A stretch of 64,000 nucleotides of DNA from Providencia rettgeri (GTDB lineage Bacteria; Pseudomonadota; Gammaproteobacteria; Enterobacterales; Enterobacteriaceae), in NCBI RefSeq assembly GCF_041075285.1, contig NZ_CP163512.1, positions 2,728,001 to 2,792,000 on the forward strand. The letters run 5' to 3'. Position numbers and translations under genes: made by a program. Within the stretch, counting starts at the first letter, position 1. Each line of letters begins with the position of its first letter. Below the pieces are notes generated by a model. The model did not search any database, was not told the DNA's origin, and saw nothing but the letters and a program-made list of their open reading frames with translations. Positions 1 to 9,296 of the stretch are shown here, one piece after another.

Positions 1-962
1 GCTTGTGGATCATCCGCCACTTGGTGAGGTTGCACGTGAAACCGGCGTTCGGCATCAAAGGAGTGGTAAGCGGCGCTGAGTTGTACACCTGAGCCTGCTA
101 TTTCCCCTAAACCGCGCCATTCGCTGGTTGCTTTTAACTCAAACACTTCCGCTAATGCCTTGAGTGCCAAGCTGTTACCTTGGTCAGCCACAATGCGCTT
201 ATATTGGTTTTCTACCTCACAACGCCCTTGCGCTATTTGGCTAACGAGCATGGATAAAGACTGTAAAATATCTAACGGCTCAAAACCTGTCACTACCAAC
301 GGTTTGTGGAAGTCTTCGGTAATAAATTGGTAAGGCTGTGCCCCTATTACCATACTGACATGTCCTGGTGCTAAAAACCCGTCGATACGCACATCCGGCT
401 GTTCTAATAGGCTTTTTAACGTTGGGATGATGGTAATGTGTTGGCAAAATACCGTGAAATTGTTCAGTTGGCGGTGCTTGGCTTGTTGCAAGGTAATAGC
501 CGTACTCGGCATGGTGGTTTCAAACCCCAAACCAAAGAAAACGATTTGTTTATCCGGTTGTTGCTCTGCTATCGCGAGAGCATCTAAGGGGGAATAGACA
601 ATCCGCACATCAGCCCCACGGCGTTTTGCATCAAGCAAGGAGCCCTTTTTGCCAGGAACACGCATTGCATCGCCGTAAGTACAAAAAATCACATTGGGTT
701 GCTCGGCAATTTCAATGCAACCATCAATACGCCCCATTGGCAACACACAAACAGGGCAACCTGGTCCATGGACAAATTCGATTTCTGGCGGTAAAAGCTG
801 GTCAATACCAAATTTAAAAATAGCGTGGGTGTGCCCGCCACACACTTCCATTAACTGTAATGGGCGCTGCTTAGCCCGTGGAATTTCATTCACACGTTGG
901 CGAATATTCGCCAATAAGACGTTAGCTAAAGCAGGGTCGCGAAACTCATCGACATACTGCAT
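1..962 (-). CDS. hypD: Hydrogenase maturation factor HypD (3' end outside window)
   Basis: HypD works with HypC/HybG as the iron-sulfur scaffold on which the Fe(CN)2CO group of [NiFe] hydrogenases is built. The frame opens with [12 protein letters not shown] and stays open for 320 codons to the window edge. The family is about 373 residues, so roughly the last 50 are missing. The expected cysteine motifs are present: CGGHTH near residue 40 and GPGCPVC near residue 70. The ATG at 960-962 overlaps the end of hybG by 17 nt, which argues for translational coupling in the hyb/hyp operon. Identification is secure; only the C-terminus is unseen. Confidence 0.96.
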   Translation of the reverse strand, partial: MQYVDEFRDPALANVLLANIRQRVNEIPRAKQRPLQLMEVCGGHTHAIFKFGIDQLLPPEIEFVHGPGCPVCVLPMGRIDGCIEIAEQPNVIFCTYGDAMRVPGKKGSLLDAKRRGADVRIVYSPLDALAIAEQQPDKQIVFFGLGFETTMPSTAITLQQAKHRQLNNFTVFCQHITIIPTLKSLLEQPDVRIDGFLAPGHVSMVIGAQPYQFITEDFHKPLVVTGFEPLDILQSLSMLVSQIAQGRCEVENQYKRIVADQGNSLALKALAEVFELKATSEWRGLGEIAGSGVQLSAAYHSFDAERRFHVQPHQVADDPQ

Positions 963-1242
963 CTGTTGTCCCCGCATTTAACCCGCTGAAATCACCGACC
1001 TCATGGTCAAGTTGGCTCATTGCCGCCAAGGCATCTAATGTCAACCGCGCTTCTTCTTCATTGATAATGCTCATGGCAAAACCGACATGAACAAGCACCC
1101 ATTGGCCTAATAATTCCGAGGTTTCCCCTTCACAAATCAGACCAATGTTGACGTCCCGTTTGACACCACAAACATCCACTTGTGCCAGTTGGTGAATATC
1201 CTCACCTACTGCAACAATTTTTCCTGGAATGCCTAGGCACAT
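946..1242 (-). CDS. hybG: Hydrogenase maturation chaperone HypC/HybG
   Basis: Small chaperone of 98 residues that binds HypD and then the hydrogenase large-subunit precursor during active-site insertion. It begins MCLGIPGK, with the essential N-terminal Met-Cys of the family. The stretch [15 protein letters not shown] is closer to E. coli HybG (hydrogenase-2 specific) than to HypC, which fits its place in a hyb operon. The C-terminal tail after the conserved core is about 15 residues longer than I remember for HybG. An upstream in-frame extension exists but the Cys-2 requirement fixes the start at 1242. It overlaps hypB by 10 nt and hypD by 17 nt. Confidence 0.93.
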   Translation of the reverse strand: MCLGIPGKIVAVGEDIHQLAQVDVCGVKRDVNIGLICEGETSELLGQWVLVHVGFAMSIINEEEARLTLDALAAMSQLDHEVGDFSGLNAGTTDAVCR

Positions 1243-2315
1243 AGCTGAGTCTCCAGCCATGCTAGCCATGCGTCCATACCATCGCCTTGCGTTGCAGAAA
1301 CTTTGATCACTTGGATGTTTGGATTGACTTGTTTGGCATTGGCAATACAAGCGTCTACATCAAAATGCAGGTATGGCAATAAGTCGATTTTATTCAGTAA
1401 CATAATGTCTGCCGCTGCAAACATATGCGGGTATTTTAACGGTTTGTCTTCCCCTTCGGTCACTGACAACACCGCAACTTTGTGGCGCTCACCTAAATCG
1501 AAGCTCGCAGGACAAACTAGGTTTCCCACATTTTCAATAAATAACAAGCTGTTATCATCTAAACCTAAGCGGGAAACCGCATCGTGCACCATCTGTGCAT
1601 CCAAATGGCAACCTTTCCCCGTATTCACTTGGATAGCGGGTACGCCCGTTTCACGAATGCGCTGGGCATCGTTGGTGGTTTGCTGATCCCCTTCTACCAC
1701 TGCGCAATTAATTTTATCGCGCAGACGCAGCAAGGTTTCCGTCAATAAGGTGGTTTTCCCAGAGCCAGGACTGGAAACAAGGTTTAACGCTAAAATGTTC
1801 TTTTCTGTAAATGCTTGGCGATTATGTTCCGCTAGATGGTTGTTTTTATCTAACACATCCATCTCAATTTGCAGCATGCGTTTTTGGCTGATCCCCGGTG
1901 CATGCGTGCCCGCCTCTCCATGACCGTAGTCTAGATCATGGTGCTCCCCCGCGGGTTTGAAGCTATTTTCAGCCATTGCATACACGTGTTTATGCTTATG
2001 TTTGTGTTTGTGTTTTTTGGATTTACCGTCAACAGGCGCGGGCTCATATTGGTGATAATGGTTATGCACATCACCTTGATGGTAATAATGATGATGGATA
2101 ATGACGGTTTGGCCTTGGTTTTCATGATCATGATGGTCGTGATCGTGGTGATGATCGTGCCCATGATGATGGTCATGTGCATTGTCATGATCGTGGTGGT
2201 GGTGCTCATGGCCGTGGTGATGGTCATGGTCGTGATGATGGTCATGGTGATGATGGCTGTGCTCATCGCCTTCGATTCTGCGCTCTCCCGATGCGCATCC
2301 ACACGTACTACACAT
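1233..2315 (-). CDS. hypB: Hydrogenase nickel incorporation GTPase HypB, with very long His-rich domain
   Basis: GTPase that delivers nickel to the hydrogenase large subunit together with HypA. The start at MCSTCGC gives 360 residues; CxxCGC is the N-terminal high-affinity metal site, and a start five codons upstream would bury it. Residues about 20-135 contain roughly 46 histidines in HHD/HDH runs, followed by an alternating HKHKHKHKH segment. The G domain has the P-loop [11 protein letters not shown] and the LLNKIDLL guanine-specificity motif. E. coli HypB (about 290 residues) has a far shorter His region, so this protein probably also stores nickel. Position between hypA and hybG agrees. 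Confidence 0.96.
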   Translation of the reverse strand: MCSTCGCASGERRIEGDEHSHHHHDHHHDHDHHHGHEHHHHDHDNAHDHHHGHDHHHDHDHHDHENQGQTVIIHHHYYHQGDVHNHYHQYEPAPVDGKSKKHKHKHKHKHVYAMAENSFKPAGEHHDLDYGHGEAGTHAPGISQKRMLQIEMDVLDKNNHLAEHNRQAFTEKNILALNLVSSPGSGKTTLLTETLLRLRDKINCAVVEGDQQTTNDAQRIRETGVPAIQVNTGKGCHLDAQMVHDAVSRLGLDDNSLLFIENVGNLVCPASFDLGERHKVAVLSVTEGEDKPLKYPHMFAAADIMLLNKIDLLPYLHFDVDACIANAKQVNPNIQVIKVSATQGDGMDAWLAWLETQLCA

Positions 2316-2404
2316 AAATTTCACTCCCAACCGCTAAATAGTTAAATCAGATTAATACATAATCAAAATCACAAGGTTGATACACCTCAAAGTCACTTTG
2401 AAAA

Positions 2405-2746
2405 CTATTCGACTTCTAATTCTTTGATGCGCAAGCTATCGCCACTTTCCACTTTTAGGTTAGCGCTTTGGCATTGTGGACAAACCGATTGATGGCTATC
2501 AATTTCCACCGTTTCACAGCAATCCCAGCACCACGCTTGTGCTGGGCGATGCACCATATGCAATTGGCAACCTTGTGCGACAGTGCCGCGACAAGCAATA
2601 TCAAAACAGAAACGAAACGCACTTTCCTCCACACAGGAAAGTGCCCCCATTTCTAACCAAACTGCCGTGACTTTTTTCACGGCGTTTTGTTTCGCCTGTT
2701 CCTCAATAATATCGAGTGTGCTTTGGCACAATGAAACTTCATGCAT
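2405..2746 (-). CDS. hypA: Hydrogenase nickel metallochaperone HypA/HybF
   Basis: Nickel chaperone of 113 residues, the usual size. It begins MHEVSL, whose His2 is a nickel ligand, and carries the structural zinc site as two CxxC pairs (CWDC and CPQC) in the C-terminal half. In E. coli the hyb operon encodes the paralogue HybF at this place; here a single HypA/HybF gene precedes hypB. The stop codon of hybE and the ATG of this gene share base 2746, so the two are translationally coupled. About 90 nt separate it from hypB. Confidence 0.94.
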   Translation of the reverse strand: MHEVSLCQSTLDIIEEQAKQNAVKKVTAVWLEMGALSCVEESAFRFCFDIACRGTVAQGCQLHMVHRPAQAWCWDCCETVEIDSHQSVCPQCQSANLKVESGDSLRIKELEVE

Positions 2747-3231
2747 TATGCCTCCTTCAAGTGACGCGCAAATAACGCACGGCGCGCTGGCGACTGAGGG
2801 ACATTCGGATCGCTAACAGGTAAGGACAACACAATACGGCGACAATCATCCGCAAGGTGAATACCTTGCTCAGGGCTTAAACTTTTGTCTAATGGTGACA
2901 TCAAAGAACAAGCAAAATATTGCGTCAGGCCTGCCAATTCTCCTACCGTAAAGGTCATTTCCCCATACGGTAAAATCAAACCAACTTTGTCACCAACGGT
3001 ACGGTGCTGCCAATATTGATCCGGTCCCGGTAAAATCAACGCACTGAGCATCCACGGGGTAATAACAGTACCAACCCATTGATTTTCAAATAAAGCAAAC
3101 TCACTGGCATAAACCGGCATCGCAGGGTGGAGGAAAGATAAATCATGCATCGATTGCTCCGCCACCCGCTGGAATGCGGCCTCGACTAGAGACCGTGGGT
3201 TGCTTTGATAACCTTTAATGTCATCAGGCAT
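2746..3231 (-). CDS. hybE: Hydrogenase-2 assembly chaperone HybE
   Basis: Cytoplasmic chaperone of 161 residues that holds the HybO/HybC precursors until cofactor insertion is complete and so proofreads Tat export. There is no signal peptide or membrane segment. The sequence from NPRSLVEAAF through the VGTVITPWML region matches the HybE/rubredoxin-type hydrogenase chaperone family. It overlaps hybD by 8 nt, and hypA follows directly, as in the E. coli hybDEF order. Assignment rests on sequence and operon position together. Confidence 0.92.
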   Translation of the reverse strand: MPDDIKGYQSNPRSLVEAAFQRVAEQSMHDLSFLHPAMPVYASEFALFENQWVGTVITPWMLSALILPGPDQYWQHRTVGDKVGLILPYGEMTFTVGELAGLTQYFACSLMSPLDKSLSPEQGIHLADDCRRIVLSLPVSDPNVPQSPARRALFARHLKEA

Positions 3232-3718
3232 GTGAACACTCTTCTTTCGCTATAATTTCCAAACCTTCACTACGCAGCACCTCTACCACTTTTTGCAAAG
3301 CAGGCTCTAATGCCGCTTGCCCCGTTGCCGTTAAACCGATGTGCGGCTCTAGGGACTCAGGCACCACTCCCACTAAGGTCAAACGCTGAGGAAACTCATC
3401 CGTTAAATGCAACGCAGATAGCACATCAGATAAACCTAGTTGATGAGGGGAAATTTTACGGGTGAACAGCGCAGGCACTTCGTCATCACGCAGTACTAAT
3501 AACGAACCGGGTTGTTGGCTCGATAGCACCACATCCGCAATGATCAAGTGGTCACGATCGGCCATCGGGCCGATCAGTTCCATCCCTGCGGTACCTCCAT
3601 CCAGTACCTCCACACAGTCAGGCAGGTGGTAACGTTCTTCCAACGCTTCGACAATGCGTACGCCAATTCCTTCGTCGCTCAGCAAAATATTGCCAACGCC
3701 TAAGACTAATATCCGCAT
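3224..3718 (-). CDS. hybD: Hydrogenase-2 maturation endopeptidase HybD
   Basis: Protease that removes the C-terminal peptide of the HybC large-subunit precursor after nickel insertion. The 164-residue protein starts MRILVLGVGNILLSDEGIGV; Glu16 in DEGIGV is one of the nickel-sensing residues of the HybD/HyaD family, and DGGTAGMELI follows as expected. Its ATG overlaps the hybC stop by one base. The substrate is visible next door: hybC still carries its 15-residue tail. Confidence 0.95.
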   Translation of the reverse strand: MRILVLGVGNILLSDEGIGVRIVEALEERYHLPDCVEVLDGGTAGMELIGPMADRDHLIIADVVLSSQQPGSLLVLRDDEVPALFTRKISPHQLGLSDVLSALHLTDEFPQRLTLVGVVPESLEPHIGLTATGQAALEPALQKVVEVLRSEGLEIIAKEECSHA

Positions 3719-5421
3719 TACAACACCTTAACCTTAGTGACTTCCCCGCCTTCAGGATCCACAATGTGCACGGCACAAGACATGCAAGGGTCAAATGAGT
3801 GAATGGTTCTGACCACTTCCAGCGGTTTGGTTGGGTCAGCAATTGGCGTTCCCACCAACGCTTGCTCATAAGGACCCGGTTCGTCATTGAAATTACGTGG
3901 TCCAGAGTTCCATGTCGATGGCACAACAGCTTGGTAGTTTTCAATTTTACCATCTTTGATAACCACCCAGTGTGAAAGCAAGCCTCGTGGCACTTCCCCA
4001 AATCCAACCCCTTTGATGGTGGCGTTTTCTGGAAAATTTGGTTTTACAAAAGTGGTAAAGTCGCCTTTACCGATGTTATCCACCAATGCTTGCCACTGAA
4101 TTGACAATGTCTCATTCAGCACACAACAACGCACACTACGCCCGATAATCCGACCTAATGTGGAATGGAGCTGATCGATACCAATGCTGTTGCCAGTCAA
4201 TGTTTGGTACAAATTCACCACATCGTTAAAGTGTTTTTCTGTTGGCTCGTGTTTCGCCGCCAGTTTGCACAGTAAGTCAGCTAACGGCCCCACTTCAACG
4301 GTTTTATCGTAGAAGGTCGGTGCTTTTACCCAAGAGTATTTACCGTCATCGTCCCACCCCGTGTAGTCAGGGTTGGTGGTGCCTTCCCACGGAGCTTGCG
4401 GTTCATTTTCTTTGTACCAAGCGTGCTTACTACTTTCTTTGATACCATTAATCAAATACTCATCCATATGGCTGGTAATTGGGCGGTAGGTACTGAAATC
4501 ACTGTTTTCGAGGTAGCCTCCCGGTAATAAGAAACTGCCATTTTTACCATCCATCGGCATTTCTGGCATACACATATAGTGTTTCGCCCCTTGTCCGACT
4601 TCTAACCATTCTGGATAACCCGCTGCAATCACCGCTGCATCAATTTTGTACACTTGCTCAATAAAATCCCCTAAGCGGTCGATAAAGGATTTTACATACA
4701 TCAAGCGCTCAAGGTTTAGTACCCCGATGCCATCAAGGTTGATTGGGTTCGCTACACCACCTACTGCTAGGTTTTGAATATGCGGGGTTTTCCCCCCTAA
4801 TAGTGCAACAATACGATTTGCATCTCGTTGGCATTCAAGAGCTTGTAGATAGTGCGCCACGGCAATCAGGTTCACTTCTGGCGACAGTTTCATCGCTGGA
4901 TGTCCCCAGTAACCATTGGCAAAAATCCCGAGTTGCCCACTCGCGACCAATTTTTTAATTTTATCTTGTACGCGGGTAAACTCTTCCGCGCTATTAAGTG
5001 GCCACGTTGAAATGCCTTTGAGGATTTCCGCAGCTTTGTTGGGATCTGCATTTAAAGCAGACGTGATATCTACCCAGTCTAGTGCTGATAGTTGATAAAA
5101 ATGAACGATATGATCTTGAATGGTATGCGCTGCTAAAATCATATTACGGATATATTGCGCATTAACTGGCACATCAATATTCAACGCACTTTCAATGGTA
5201 CGCACAGACACAATACCGTGTACCGTGGTACAGACACCACAAATACGCTGCATGATCATCCAAGCATCCCGAGGATCTTTTCCTTTGACGATCTCTTCCA
5301 TACCGCGCCACATGGTGCCTGAAGCCCAAGCCTTGGTGACTTTCCCATCTTCAATTTCACAATCAATGCGTAAGTGACCTTCGATACGAGTGACTGGATC
5401 TATTGTTATACGTTGGCTCAT
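3718..5421 (-). CDS. hybC: Hydrogenase-2 large subunit HybC
   Basis: Catalytic [NiFe] subunit of 567 residues that oxidises H2 at the periplasmic face. Both nickel-binding motifs are present: RICGVCTTVH with Cys61 and Cys64, and DPCMSCAVH with Cys546, Cys549 and His552. The last 15 residues after His552 are the peptide expected to be removed by HybD. The subunit has no signal of its own and should be exported with HybO through Tat. The ATG overlaps the end of hybB by 4 nt. Length and motifs are those of E. coli HybC, so activity is likely. Confidence 0.98.
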   Translation of the reverse strand: MSQRITIDPVTRIEGHLRIDCEIEDGKVTKAWASGTMWRGMEEIVKGKDPRDAWMIMQRICGVCTTVHGIVSVRTIESALNIDVPVNAQYIRNMILAAHTIQDHIVHFYQLSALDWVDITSALNADPNKAAEILKGISTWPLNSAEEFTRVQDKIKKLVASGQLGIFANGYWGHPAMKLSPEVNLIAVAHYLQALECQRDANRIVALLGGKTPHIQNLAVGGVANPINLDGIGVLNLERLMYVKSFIDRLGDFIEQVYKIDAAVIAAGYPEWLEVGQGAKHYMCMPEMPMDGKNGSFLLPGGYLENSDFSTYRPITSHMDEYLINGIKESSKHAWYKENEPQAPWEGTTNPDYTGWDDDGKYSWVKAPTFYDKTVEVGPLADLLCKLAAKHEPTEKHFNDVVNLYQTLTGNSIGIDQLHSTLGRIIGRSVRCCVLNETLSIQWQALVDNIGKGDFTTFVKPNFPENATIKGVGFGEVPRGLLSHWVVIKDGKIENYQAVVPSTWNSGPRNFNDEPGPYEQALVGTPIADPTKPLEVVRTIHSFDPCMSCAVHIVDPEGGEVTKVKVL

Positions 5422-6605
5422 GCTTTACCTCGGGCCTCTGAATGGCTCATGTTTGTTTTTTTCAATGCTGGAATAACGGGTAATAGGCGGATCAACAAGA
5501 TATATGCGCAGACCTCAAGTGCCACAAAACCCATTGAAATTAAAAGCTCTTCTGATGTTGGGAAGTAGTCATAACCGCCCCCCGGATTGAATGCGACAAG
5601 GGAGTAACTCATCCGCCACATTGCCGCGCCGATTAACATACTTAGGCCGCTGGCATATAACCACCGTGAATCATTCCTCAGTGAAGAGATACGGAAAATA
5701 ATCAGTGGGATCACCATTAATACGGTTTCTATCCAGAACATCATGGCGTAGAAGTCGCCATTAAAGATGTAGTGCAGCTTGTCGCGATAAATCAACTCGC
5801 CAAATCGGCAGGCTAAGAACAACACTAAGAGTACTTGCAGAATGTGTGTTAGCCGTACAAATAGCGGTCGTTCATCTGCCCCTTGCCCTTTTAAGGCGGC
5901 TTGCAGTAGTGACCCCTCGAAAATAACTATCGAGAAGCCCATAATAAAGGCGGTCAACAATGAAAGTAGAGGCAGCATTTCATAACTTTGCCAAATAGGA
6001 TGAACTTTATACCCTGCTGAAATCATTAATGATCCCATTGATGATTGGTGCATCATTGGCAGTAACGCACCAAGAGCGATGATAAAGAACATCACTTTAT
6101 TTAAGCGTTTTAACGAAACCTTCCAACCAAATCGTTCACACAGTGCAGGGGCAAATTCCAATGCCATGACACCAATGTAAATCGTCATACACACGGCGGT
6201 TTCGAATAGCACCGAGTTGGTGTTAAAGAACCCCGGAATGTAGAAGTAGGGTAAGTTCCAGTAACGCCCCACGTCGATAGTGATGGATAGACCACCGAGC
6301 GAGTAACCGAATAAACTGGCAAGTAATGCAGGGCGAACCAATGGGTGATATTCTCCACGGTTAAAGACATACACTGCCCAAGCCAACGCCCAACCGCCAC
6401 AGGCAAATCCTGTGCCTATCAGCAAATCAAAGGCGATCCAGATCCCCCATGGGTATCCACCATTAAGATCGGATACGGAACCTAAGCCAAAAACCAGACG
6501 TTTGATAATCAGAATGACGCAAATCAACACCAATGGCCCAAAGACCATAATTGGCCAACTGACTAAACGCCCGCCTAGCGGCTTTTCTTTATGATGCGTC
6601 GTCAT
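5418..6605 (-). CDS. hybB: Hydrogenase-2 membrane subunit HybB (NrfD family)
   Basis: Integral membrane quinone-reducing partner of hydrogenase-2, with about ten hydrophobic helices, e.g. [18 protein letters not shown] at the N-terminus and [19 protein letters not shown] near the end. I place the start at [12 protein letters not shown] (395 residues): an AAGGAG lies 9 nt upstream of it, whereas the same AAGGAG abuts the next upstream ATG with no spacing, and the E. coli protein also starts just before KPLGG. The gene overlaps the 3' end of hybA by 17 nt. Confidence 0.96.
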   Translation of the reverse strand: MTTHHKEKPLGGRLVSWPIMVFGPLVLICVILIIKRLVFGLGSVSDLNGGYPWGIWIAFDLLIGTGFACGGWALAWAVYVFNRGEYHPLVRPALLASLFGYSLGGLSITIDVGRYWNLPYFYIPGFFNTNSVLFETAVCMTIYIGVMALEFAPALCERFGWKVSLKRLNKVMFFIIALGALLPMMHQSSMGSLMISAGYKVHPIWQSYEMLPLLSLLTAFIMGFSIVIFEGSLLQAALKGQGADERPLFVRLTHILQVLLVLFLACRFGELIYRDKLHYIFNGDFYAMMFWIETVLMVIPLIIFRISSLRNDSRWLYASGLSMLIGAAMWRMSYSLVAFNPGGGYDYFPTSEELLISMGFVALEVCAYILLIRLLPVIPALKKTNMSHSEARGKA

Positions 6606-7575
6606 TTGAGTCATCTCCTTCGTGTTTGTCATTCTTGGTATTGCGATAGACCAAGAAACTCAGCCCTGCTAGCGCCGCTAACGGTAACACCATGCCTTTG
6701 TACAGCGTGTGCTGTACATATTCTGAACGAGCCCCTGTTGAAAGTTGCTCTAATTCAGGCAATCCAAGGTGTTGATAAGGCACACCAGAGAGAACAATGA
6801 CCTGTGTTCCGCCCCCTTCAAGCTCGCCATATACATGATTTTCATATTTCGGCACTTTGGTCACATTTGGATCATTCGCATGTAGAGTTTGACGTGGGTA
6901 GCCATATTCATCCCCCACTTTGAGTGTTAAACGTTTTTTCGCCTCTGCAAGCAGCTCTTCCCGCGTCCCGAAAATCACTGCCCCCGTTGGACACACTTCC
7001 ACACAGCCCGGTAAGCCGCCTTTATCTAAACGTTCAACACCTTTTTGGTTACATAACTCACACTTATGAATAGCACCAAACTTATCATCGTAAGCATATT
7101 TTGGAATATTGAACGGGCAGGCAACCATGCAGTAACGGCATCCCGTACACACGCTGGCATCGTAGTGAACGATGCCCGTTTTCGGGTCTTTTTTTAGCGC
7201 TTGAACAGGGCAAACGGAGACACAGTTTGGATCAACACAATGCATACATTGCTTTTTGATATAGGCGTAACCGTCTTTTTCCTGATCTTTATTCACGCCA
7301 GTGCCACTGCTCCAGACCTGAATAATATTATTGGTGTAAGGTGTAAGCTTGTCGTTGTTTGACCATGTTTGCTCACCAACAGGATTTCGCTCTGGATGGT
7401 TAATATCTTGGCATTTTGTTACGCAGGCCTGACACCCGACACATAAAGTTGAGTCATACAGCATACCAAGGGAGTTCGGAATTGGCGGTCGGTTTTCCGC
7501 TCCCGCCAAACTCGGTGAGCTGCTCGCAAGGAGCGCTCCCCCTGCGGAGAGTTTAAGGAAATTTCGTCTATTCAC
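6589..7575 (-). CDS. hybA: Hydrogenase-2 ferredoxin-like subunit HybA
   Basis: Electron-transfer subunit of 328 residues that links HybO to HybB. It has a Tat-type N-terminus (MNRRNFLKL, residues 1-9) and four cysteine clusters for [4Fe-4S] centres, starting [11 protein letters not shown] at 45-55, then [24 protein letters not shown] and CELC...GCVEVC. A hydrophobic C-terminal helix (about 294-311) anchors it to the membrane. It lies 2 nt after hybO. Confidence 0.97.
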   Translation of the reverse strand: MNRRNFLKLSAGGALLASSSPSLAGAENRPPIPNSLGMLYDSTLCVGCQACVTKCQDINHPERNPVGEQTWSNNDKLTPYTNNIIQVWSSGTGVNKDQEKDGYAYIKKQCMHCVDPNCVSVCPVQALKKDPKTGIVHYDASVCTGCRYCMVACPFNIPKYAYDDKFGAIHKCELCNQKGVERLDKGGLPGCVEVCPTGAVIFGTREELLAEAKKRLTLKVGDEYGYPRQTLHANDPNVTKVPKYENHVYGELEGGGTQVIVLSGVPYQHLGLPELEQLSTGARSEYVQHTLYKGMVLPLAALAGLSFLVYRNTKNDKHEGDDSNDDAS

Positions 7576-7577
7576 GG

Positions 7578-8696
7578 TTATTCTCCCCGTGAGTCAGTGT
7601 CTTGTTGGCGTTTTTGGCGACCTAATTCACGTACCGCCATCACACTTACCCCAGCCACTAATCCCACAACCCCCCCAATTAATCCAACTGCTGTTGATGA
7701 TATTTGGCCACCTTCACGGTTATTTAAATCGGGCTTATTCACACGTGGTGTCGGGTTTTCCACACTGGCGAGTTGGTGAATGCCTTTGTGAAAACCAATA
7801 TTTTCTTCATTACAGCCATAACAAGGATGACCAATCGCCACCGGCCATACGCCCCCAACATCACAGAACTGCAATGTTGAACAATTACCGTATGTTTCAG
7901 GCCCTTTACAACCAAGGTGGTATAAGCACCAGCCTTGACGATGCCCATCATCGCCAAACTCTTTAGCAAAGCGCCCCGCGTCAAAGTGTGGGCGACGCTC
8001 ACAGTGCTCGTGAATTAATCGACCATAGGCAAACATTGGTCGGTTTTTACTGTCCAGCTTTGGTGGACGATTAAAGGTAATTAAGTGTGAGACAGTCGCA
8101 AGGAAGTTATGCGGATTGGGTGGACAACCTGGGATATTAATAACGGGTTTATCTTTGACAACTTGGTTTAATCCGACAGCACCAGTTGGATTATCCCCCG
8201 CAGCGGCAACTCCCCCCCAAGATGCACAAGAACCGATCGCAATCACTGCCGCAGCGTGTTCAGCTACCTCACGGATATGCTCAACAATCGGTTTTCCGGC
8301 AACCATGCAATAAATTCCGTTGTCTTTCAAAGGGATAGAACCATCGACGACAAGAACATATTTTCCTTTATATTTCTCAATTGCATTGTGTTTATTCTGT
8401 TCAACTTGCTCACCAAAAGCGGCAGATAACACCTCATGGTATTCCAGTGAAATTGTATCCAGAATTAAGTTTTCGAGAGTTGGGTGAGTGGAACACAGCA
8501 AGGACTCAGTACAACCCGTACACTCTTGAGCGCCAATCCAGATGACAGGCGGACGAGCTGGGTCGCTAATAGATTCAGCAATTTGGGCCGCTGCTTTCCC
8601 GCTTAGCCCCATCGTTGCTGCCAACGCTGTACATAACTTCATAAAATCACGGCGATTAATGCCGTGAGGAGAATTAATAGCGTTATCTCCTATCAT
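7578..8696 (-). CDS. hybO: Hydrogenase-2 small subunit HybO
   Basis: Iron-sulfur small subunit of 372 residues, first gene of the hyb operon. The twin-arginine signal NRRDFMKL is at 14-21 with an AAA-Q cleavage region near 35-38. The proximal cluster begins [10 protein letters not shown] (Cys59, Cys62) and further Cys/His ligands follow ([21 protein letters not shown]). A C-terminal hydrophobic helix ([18 protein letters not shown]) anchors the complex. The start agrees with E. coli HybO, which also has a short pre-Tat extension ending HGINRRDF. Confidence 0.98.
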   Translation of the reverse strand: MIGDNAINSPHGINRRDFMKLCTALAATMGLSGKAAAQIAESISDPARPPVIWIGAQECTGCTESLLCSTHPTLENLILDTISLEYHEVLSAAFGEQVEQNKHNAIEKYKGKYVLVVDGSIPLKDNGIYCMVAGKPIVEHIREVAEHAAAVIAIGSCASWGGVAAAGDNPTGAVGLNQVVKDKPVINIPGCPPNPHNFLATVSHLITFNRPPKLDSKNRPMFAYGRLIHEHCERRPHFDAGRFAKEFGDDGHRQGWCLYHLGCKGPETYGNCSTLQFCDVGGVWPVAIGHPCYGCNEENIGFHKGIHQLASVENPTPRVNKPDLNNREGGQISSTAVGLIGGVVGLVAGVSVMAVRELGRQKRQQDTDSRGE

Positions 8697-8740
8697 TCTT
8701 TCTTCCTATTATTATGGGTGGCTTAGAACCTATTCATTAA

Positions 8741-8935
8741 ACAAATTTTGTTGATTATCTTCGAGTTAGAGATACTACAAGCCCCGGCGTGCTGAATATT
8801 TCTACGCCTTATGCTTGTACCATTGCTATTCGAATTGGTAACAAAACTGAGCCTAATGAAATAAATTCTTATTTAATTAACCTGGTGCATAAATATAAAG
8901 TAGGATCCTATTCCTACCGATTTTTAATCATTTGA
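8741..8935 (+). other. Start-less open frame of 64 codons in the hybO upstream region
   Basis: Between hypF and hybO (8697-9296) no intact gene is visible, but on the plus strand one frame is open for 64 codons between a TAA at 8738 and a TGA at 8933. Its translation looks protein-like (it contains TPYACTIAIRIGNKTEP) and has no ATG near its beginning. It could be the tail of a decayed gene or chance in AT-rich DNA. It overlaps the presumed hybO promoter, which makes present-day coding unlikely. The rest of the gap, 8946-9296, is very AT-rich and shows nothing I can name. Confidence 0.25.
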
Positions 8936-8945
8936 TCTTCATCAA
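8932..8945 (-). promoter_or_regulatory. FNR-type site upstream of the hyb operon
   Basis: TTGATCTTCATCAA is a perfect match to the FNR half-sites TTGAT-N4-ATCAA. On the minus strand, about 31 nt further toward hybO, TAGGAT (plus positions 8905-8910) can serve as a -10 box, which places the FNR dyad near -41.5, the class II activation position. Transcription would then start near 8897, leaving a leader of about 200 nt before the hybO ATG. This fits anaerobic expression of hydrogenase-2. The -10 choice is an inference. Confidence 0.75.
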
Positions 8946-9296
8946 GAGGAAATAAGAAATTTTATCTTTTTTCTATAATTGCTAGAAAAATCGATTCAGT
9001 TAGTAGATGATAAAAATGAAATTTATATAAAACCAAACTATTTATTATTCAATAATGCGCTATATATCACATTAATTTAAATATAAATTCCCTTTTCTAT
9101 CATTGAGATAGAAAAACCCATTAACTCATATTATTTTAATTAAGCGAATTTAGGGTATTATTAATAACTAATTTCTTTATATAAAAACAAATTAGTTAAA
9201 TAAGAATCAATATCAAAAAAATATTGAATTATAATTTTAAATATTGGCAAGTCAGCTTGCTCTACATTCTAACGCCTTAACAAGTTCTATTGTTAG

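Noticed and set aside
1938..2345. Long plus-strand open frame rich in Met and Val opposite hypB
   Set aside because: It is the antisense of the histidine repeats (CAT/CAC codons read as ATG/GTG) and has no ribosome site; hypB is well supported.
6589..6632. Upstream ATG codons for hybB at 6632 and 6614
   Set aside because: The AAGGAG ribosome site abuts or lies downstream of them; only the ATG at 6605 has proper spacing and matches the E. coli start.
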